A stretch of DNA of 64,000 nucleotides from Eudorina sp. 2006-703-Eu-15 (Eukaryota > Chlorophyta > Chlorophyceae > Chlamydomonadales > Volvocaceae), in NCBI GenBank assembly GCA_003117195.1, contig BDSI01000006.1, positions 1,248,898-1,312,897 of the forward strand, in the 5' to 3' direction. Below, piece by piece: positions 59,899 through 64,000 of this stretch. Made by a program: the position numbers and the translations under genes. The first letter of the stretch is position 1. Every line of letters begins with the position of its first letter. The notes under the pieces are model-generated. The model did no database searches, was not told the DNA's origin, and worked only from the letters and a program-made list of their open reading frames with translations.

Positions 59899-62800
59899 AT
59901 GGCCAGCTCTTCATCGGACCACAGTCGGTAAGCATATCTGCATTGATTTAAACTGTTTCCTGACTTTCGGACGCCTGTTTGGGGTTATCAATCATATCCC
60001 ACTGCAATCTTTGTGGCAAAGATGTTATTGATTTATGCATCGCTACATTTAAATACACCGTTTCTTGACGGACTTGCAGAGGATTTTGGGTCCAGCTGCC
60101 AGAGGCGCAGGCGCGGCTGATTGCATCGGCCGCCCTCCTCACCGCGTTGCACTGTCGCGGCGCCGGCAGGTCGGCGGTGCAGCCTCTCGCTTCCGCTTTC
60201 ACGCGCCGGTTGTCTCAGCGATGTGGGCAGCACCTGTGCTGCGCGCGAGGTCGGCAACCTCTGCCGTCGTCGCAATTGCTCCCGCCATCAGGCGCCAGCC
60301 ACCCAGCCACCCTTCCCCACCGCGCGGAACTGGCTTCCTGCTCCTCCTCCTCCTCCTCCTCAGCCTCAGCCAACCCCTCTTCTACCGGGCTCTTCACCCG
60401 AGCACTTCGAGCGCTGCGGCAGACCGCTGCCGACCTCGCCACCGCGCCCCGCCCTAGCGCAAGCGCCAACAGCCGCAGCGGGGCCCCACCGACCCGTGGG
60501 ACGCCCCTCACCGGCGCCGACGCGGCCAGCAGCAGCAAACCCCCTGCATCGGCTGCGGGAGCCCCGTCGTCGGCATGCGGCGCCAACGGCCCCCCGCGCC
60601 GCCACCCCAGCTGCGGCGCGCAACCTCCCTGGCGCAACCTCCCCGGCGGCCATCCGCCATCGATGGGACCCATGGGGAGGGGGCTCCACTCGGTCGCAGG
60701 GACCCGCATTCTCCCGCCAACAGGATATCGTCCAGGCCTCGGGGCCCGACCCGCGACCCGTGGGTCGGTGTTCGGTCTCCGTGGCCCGTCCCTGTTCCGG
60801 TCGTTCGCGGCGTCAGCCGTCAAGCAGGCGCCGGAGGGCTGGGCGGCGGCGGCGCCCGGCGGCGGCGCCGCCGCCGCGGCGGCCGCGGCGGCGGCCGCCG
60901 CCGCCGTCCGCCACACCCGCACCGGCTGGAGCGCGTCGCAGGCCTACCTGACCACTGTACGACATTCCGTACGGCAGTCCGTGCTGGAGGCTATGGCGCC
61001 GTACTGGGGCTGCCTCAGTTGGAGGGCGGTGGTGTCGATGTACCGGCAGTCGCATGCATGGCTGCCGTACGCCTGGGGCGTGCCGGGTGTACGGCAGCTC
61101 CATCTGTTCCTGCTCAGCGCCATCAACGCCCTGGCCCACAACCTGCCGGTGACGTTGGCGCTCACAGTGGCGGAACTGGCGCGCAACTCACGGACGTGAG
61201 TGCACTCGATGAAATGGGCGATGTCTGTGGGTGCGGCGGAGGGACGGGTGCGGCGCAGGGCTGGCTGTATGTTTTCCCCATGTCCTGGCTTGGCGGTGCA
61301 ATTGTTTGCCCGCTTCAAATCGACAGACAGCCAATGTTGAGGGTGCCGTGACGGGCCCGGTCCTTGGCTACTCTCCCCGGGGACCGTTCTTCGACGAGGC
61401 CCGACTTCTCCCCCCCGCCGGGCTCCCAGGTTATCCCCGTCCTGAACCGACGTTGTCTTTACATACACACACTCTGGGTGTTTCTGGCGGGGTTTCCCGT
61501 TAACACGCACTACACACCCGTCCACCCCCAAAATGTCCGTCCTTGCTCCCACCTCCCTCGCCCCCGCCCTCCGGCCCTCGCCCCTCAGGTCCCAGGCGGA
61601 CGCCTTCAGCTTCTACCTGGACGTGCCCACCTCGGCGCCCAGCGACCTGCCCTGGTGGCAGGCCCTGCCGCTGCAGATGGCGGCGCTGCTGGCCAACCTG
61701 GGGCGGTCGCTGTGGCTGCTGCTGCTGTTCGCGCCGGTCATCCTGTCGGCCCCGGTGGCGCTGCAGCTGCAGTTCAGGCGGGCGGAGTGGATAGAGCTGC
61801 TGCGGAAGACGCTGGAGGCGGCGGGTGGGGCGGGATGGGAGGGGAGCGGACAGGGGGGAGTGGGGGAGAGAAGAGGAGGGGGGGCGGGTGGGGTGGAGTG
61901 GAGTGGACCGCGACAAAGGGGGGGATCGGGGATGGGGGAGGCAGGGCGGCGGGTTGGAGGGGGGTGGAGCATGATAGGGGTGAAGGGAGAGGAAGGGCAG
62001 CAGGGCTGGGCAATGGGTGGGGCTGGGGTACGCGCAGATGTGCTGGTGTGGTTATTTTGAGGATGGGCTGTCCGTTAGTGGTTGACAGTTGACAAAATGG
62101 GGGTGGGGACAGGGCTCCGGCTGGGGAAAGGGGGGAGAGCAGGCGTGCCTAGGAAACTGGCCCTCTGCCCTGCCGTACATACGACCGTCTTACTCCCAAC
62201 CGCCCTGCCTTGTCGCTCACACGGCCCCTCGTTACGATATCCTCTTCCCCCCCCATCCGCCGCGCCGCATGCGTCACTCACTTGAATTCCCTAATGCCCA
62301 TCCCTCCCTCTCCGCCCCCCCCCGGACCTCGCCAGGCCCCGCCTTCATCAAGTGGGGTCAGTGGGCCGCCACCCGCCACGACCTCTTCCCACCAGACATG
62401 TGCTCGGAGCTGGAGAAGCTGCACACGCAGGTGGGGGGCGGGGTTGGGGGGCGGGGGGGACGGAGGGGCGGAGGGGCGGGCCGAGGGGAGGGTGCCAACG
62501 AGCAATAACCCCGGAGGTCGGGGCGGGTGGTGCAGTAAGGCAGTCAGGCAGGCGGCAGATGGATGGCTGTGGGGACGGGGCGGGTGGTGCCACAGCGGGC
62601 AGTTGCCGTATCCCCGTGTGTTTGGATTTCCCACTGTGTGTATTTGAATGTGTATTAGTATGTGTATGTGTGTGGGGGGGGGGGGCGGGGTTGTCGCACA
62701 TTGGTTACCGTGGTGAAGGACATGGGGGGGAAGGTGATCGGGGTGGGGGGTAAGGTACACGATCGGGGCCCCCTGCCTGCTACCCCGGCTGTGCTGTCCT

Positions 62801-64000
62801 CAACCCCCAGAGGCCCCCCCCCGACTGTCTCCGCCGCCACTCTGCAGCTGCTGCTGCCGCCGCCGCGGGTGCCTCTTGTTCCTCCCGCCTCGCCCCCAAC
62901 GTGCCGCCGCTCTCTCCCGCGGCCCCCGGTTCTGGCCCCCGGCCCCCGCCTCCCCCGCCTCCCCCGCCTCCCGCCCTCTTAGGCCCCGGGCCACAGCTTC
63001 CGCCACACCCAGTCCGCCATCGAGGCGGCGTTCGGAGTGCCGCTGGGTGAGCTGTTCGAGTCCATCGACCGGCAGCCGGTGGCCAGTGGGTCCATCGGTC
63101 AGATCCATCGGGCGGTGCTGTCGGACAAGGGCGCGGCCATGACGGGTGAGCGGGGGGGGGGGCGGCAGGAGCAGCCAACACATGACAGCTGTAGGGGGGG
63201 CCCGGGGATGGGGGGGGCGGGGTGGGGGGAGGAAGAGGGGGAAGGGAGAGGGGGGAAGGAGAGGGGGAAGGGAGAGGGGGGGAGGGGGGAGGGAGAGGGG
63301 GGAAGGCCGGGGCCGAGGTGCGGGAATGCTGCCCCGGTGTGGGCTGGGCTCCGGGGCATTGGGGTGTAAGGCCCGGGTGGGGCACTTGTGGTGTTTCGGG
63401 ATGTCTTGGTGTCCACCGGTGGGGTGGGGTGGGGCCTGTGAGGTGACCTCCATGCTCCGTCCAACCCTTCACATGCCGCGTGGGCTGTCCACCCTTATCG
63501 CCCTTGGCCCCCCCTCCCCCCTGACCCCTGCCCCCGCCGGTGGCCCCTGCCCCCGCCGGTGGCGATGCAGCCCCAGTGACTCACTTTCCCCGGGTATCCC
63601 CGGTCGGTCCTTCAGGAGAGGGGGCACAGCTCCGGAACCGCAGGGCGTCCTCTCCCCGTCTCCTCCTCTCCCCTCCCAGGCACCGATTCCCCACGCGCCC
63701 CGGGGCCTGACGGGGAAAAGGCAGGATGCGGGGGTGGGTGGGGCTAGAAGCTCAGTGTATGTGTCATGTAACCCTGTCTGGGTCATCGTCTTTGGATCCC
63801 CTAACAGCTCCCTCCCTCCCTCCCTCCCCTTCCTCCGGGGTCGCCCGCAGGTGTGGCCCCTGGCTCCACAGTGGCTGTCAAGGTGCGGCACCCCGGTGTG
63901 GACGCCGCCATCCTTCGCGACTTCGCCACCATGATGGCGGTGGCTCACCTGGCGGCGCTGGTGCCCTCGCTGCGGCACCTGAGGCTGGAAGAGACGTTGT
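59899..64000 (+). CDS. ABC1/ADCK/UbiB-family atypical kinase (3' end outside window)
   Basis: Exons 59899-59927, 60080-61195, 61589-61821, 62336-62430, 62983-63145 and 63851 onward join in phase. The N-terminal 440 residues are poorly conserved: a Ser/Arg/Ala-rich, possibly organelle-targeting segment, poly-Ala, then SAINALAHNLPVTLALTVAE. A hydrophobic stretch (LWLLLLFAPVILSAPVALQL) precedes the ABC1 signature. That signature comprises the KxGQ motif in FIKWGQWAATRHDLFPPDMC, then FGVPLGELFESIDRQPVASG with SIGQIHRAVL (Ala/Gly-rich loop), then VAVKVRHPGVDAAILRDF with the nucleotide-binding Lys. ABC1K proteins are atypical kinases/ATPases that support quinone and lipid metabolism in mitochondria and plastids (established knowledge). 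Which subfamily, and which organelle, cannot be told here. The catalytic C-lobe lies beyond 64000. Confidence 0.85.

Overview
This window is nuclear DNA of a green alga, most likely volvocine (the Chlamydomonas/Volvox group). The reasons are high GC, many short GT-AG introns plus several clear GC-AG introns, long Ala/Gly/Pro/Gln and acidic runs in proteins, TGTAA polyadenylation words, a Ser-Pro/Lys-Pro-rich secreted protein, and a very large low-complexity protein with one short SAND/VARL-like block. There is no operon structure and no prokaryotic or organellar signature. All gene models here were spliced by eye from reading frame, splice-site words and family motifs. Boundaries are best where phases close exactly (kinase, WD40 protein, ERCC8, LEA, ARM protein, ABC1 kinase).

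Left third (1-20 kb): the 3' part of a TKL-like protein kinase (+); then an armadillo-repeat/TIR gene (+, 5795-11789) whose TIR domain keeps the WCxxEL glutamate expected of a TIR NADase, and which carries two striking tandem arrays in its introns. Next comes a decayed non-LTR retrotransposon (-). Immediately beyond it lies a second, diverged copy of the ARM-TIR promoter, leader and first codons. A low-complexity protein of unknown function follows on the minus strand (15766-19783).

Middle (20-41 kb): a small group-1 LEA (Em-like) stress protein (+) with a GA-rich satellite in its intron; a secreted Cys-containing protein with a basic/proline-rich tail (-); an AT-richer stretch with a possible LTR primer-binding site; a small conserved-looking ORF (+); and a 13-exon, 899-residue WD40 protein (-, 32784-40923).

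Right (41-64 kb): ERCC8/CSA, the substrate receptor of transcription-coupled repair (+), head-to-head with the WD40 gene; an intronless SLC35B1-type nucleotide-sugar transporter with a KKxx ER signal (-); a small ARM-repeat protein (-) head-to-head with an acidic unknown protein (+); a giant Ala/Gly/Gln/acidic protein with the SAND/VARL-like block (+); and the 5' part of an ABC1/UbiB-family atypical kinase (+) that runs off the window.

The genes look like an ordinary mixed neighbourhood, not one pathway. The most unusual points are the ARM-TIR gene with its duplicated promoter, the giant VARL-like gene, and two short palindromic words (a GACCC-RY-GGGTC 12-mer and TGCCGTAC/GTACGGCA) scattered through exons, introns and spacers.
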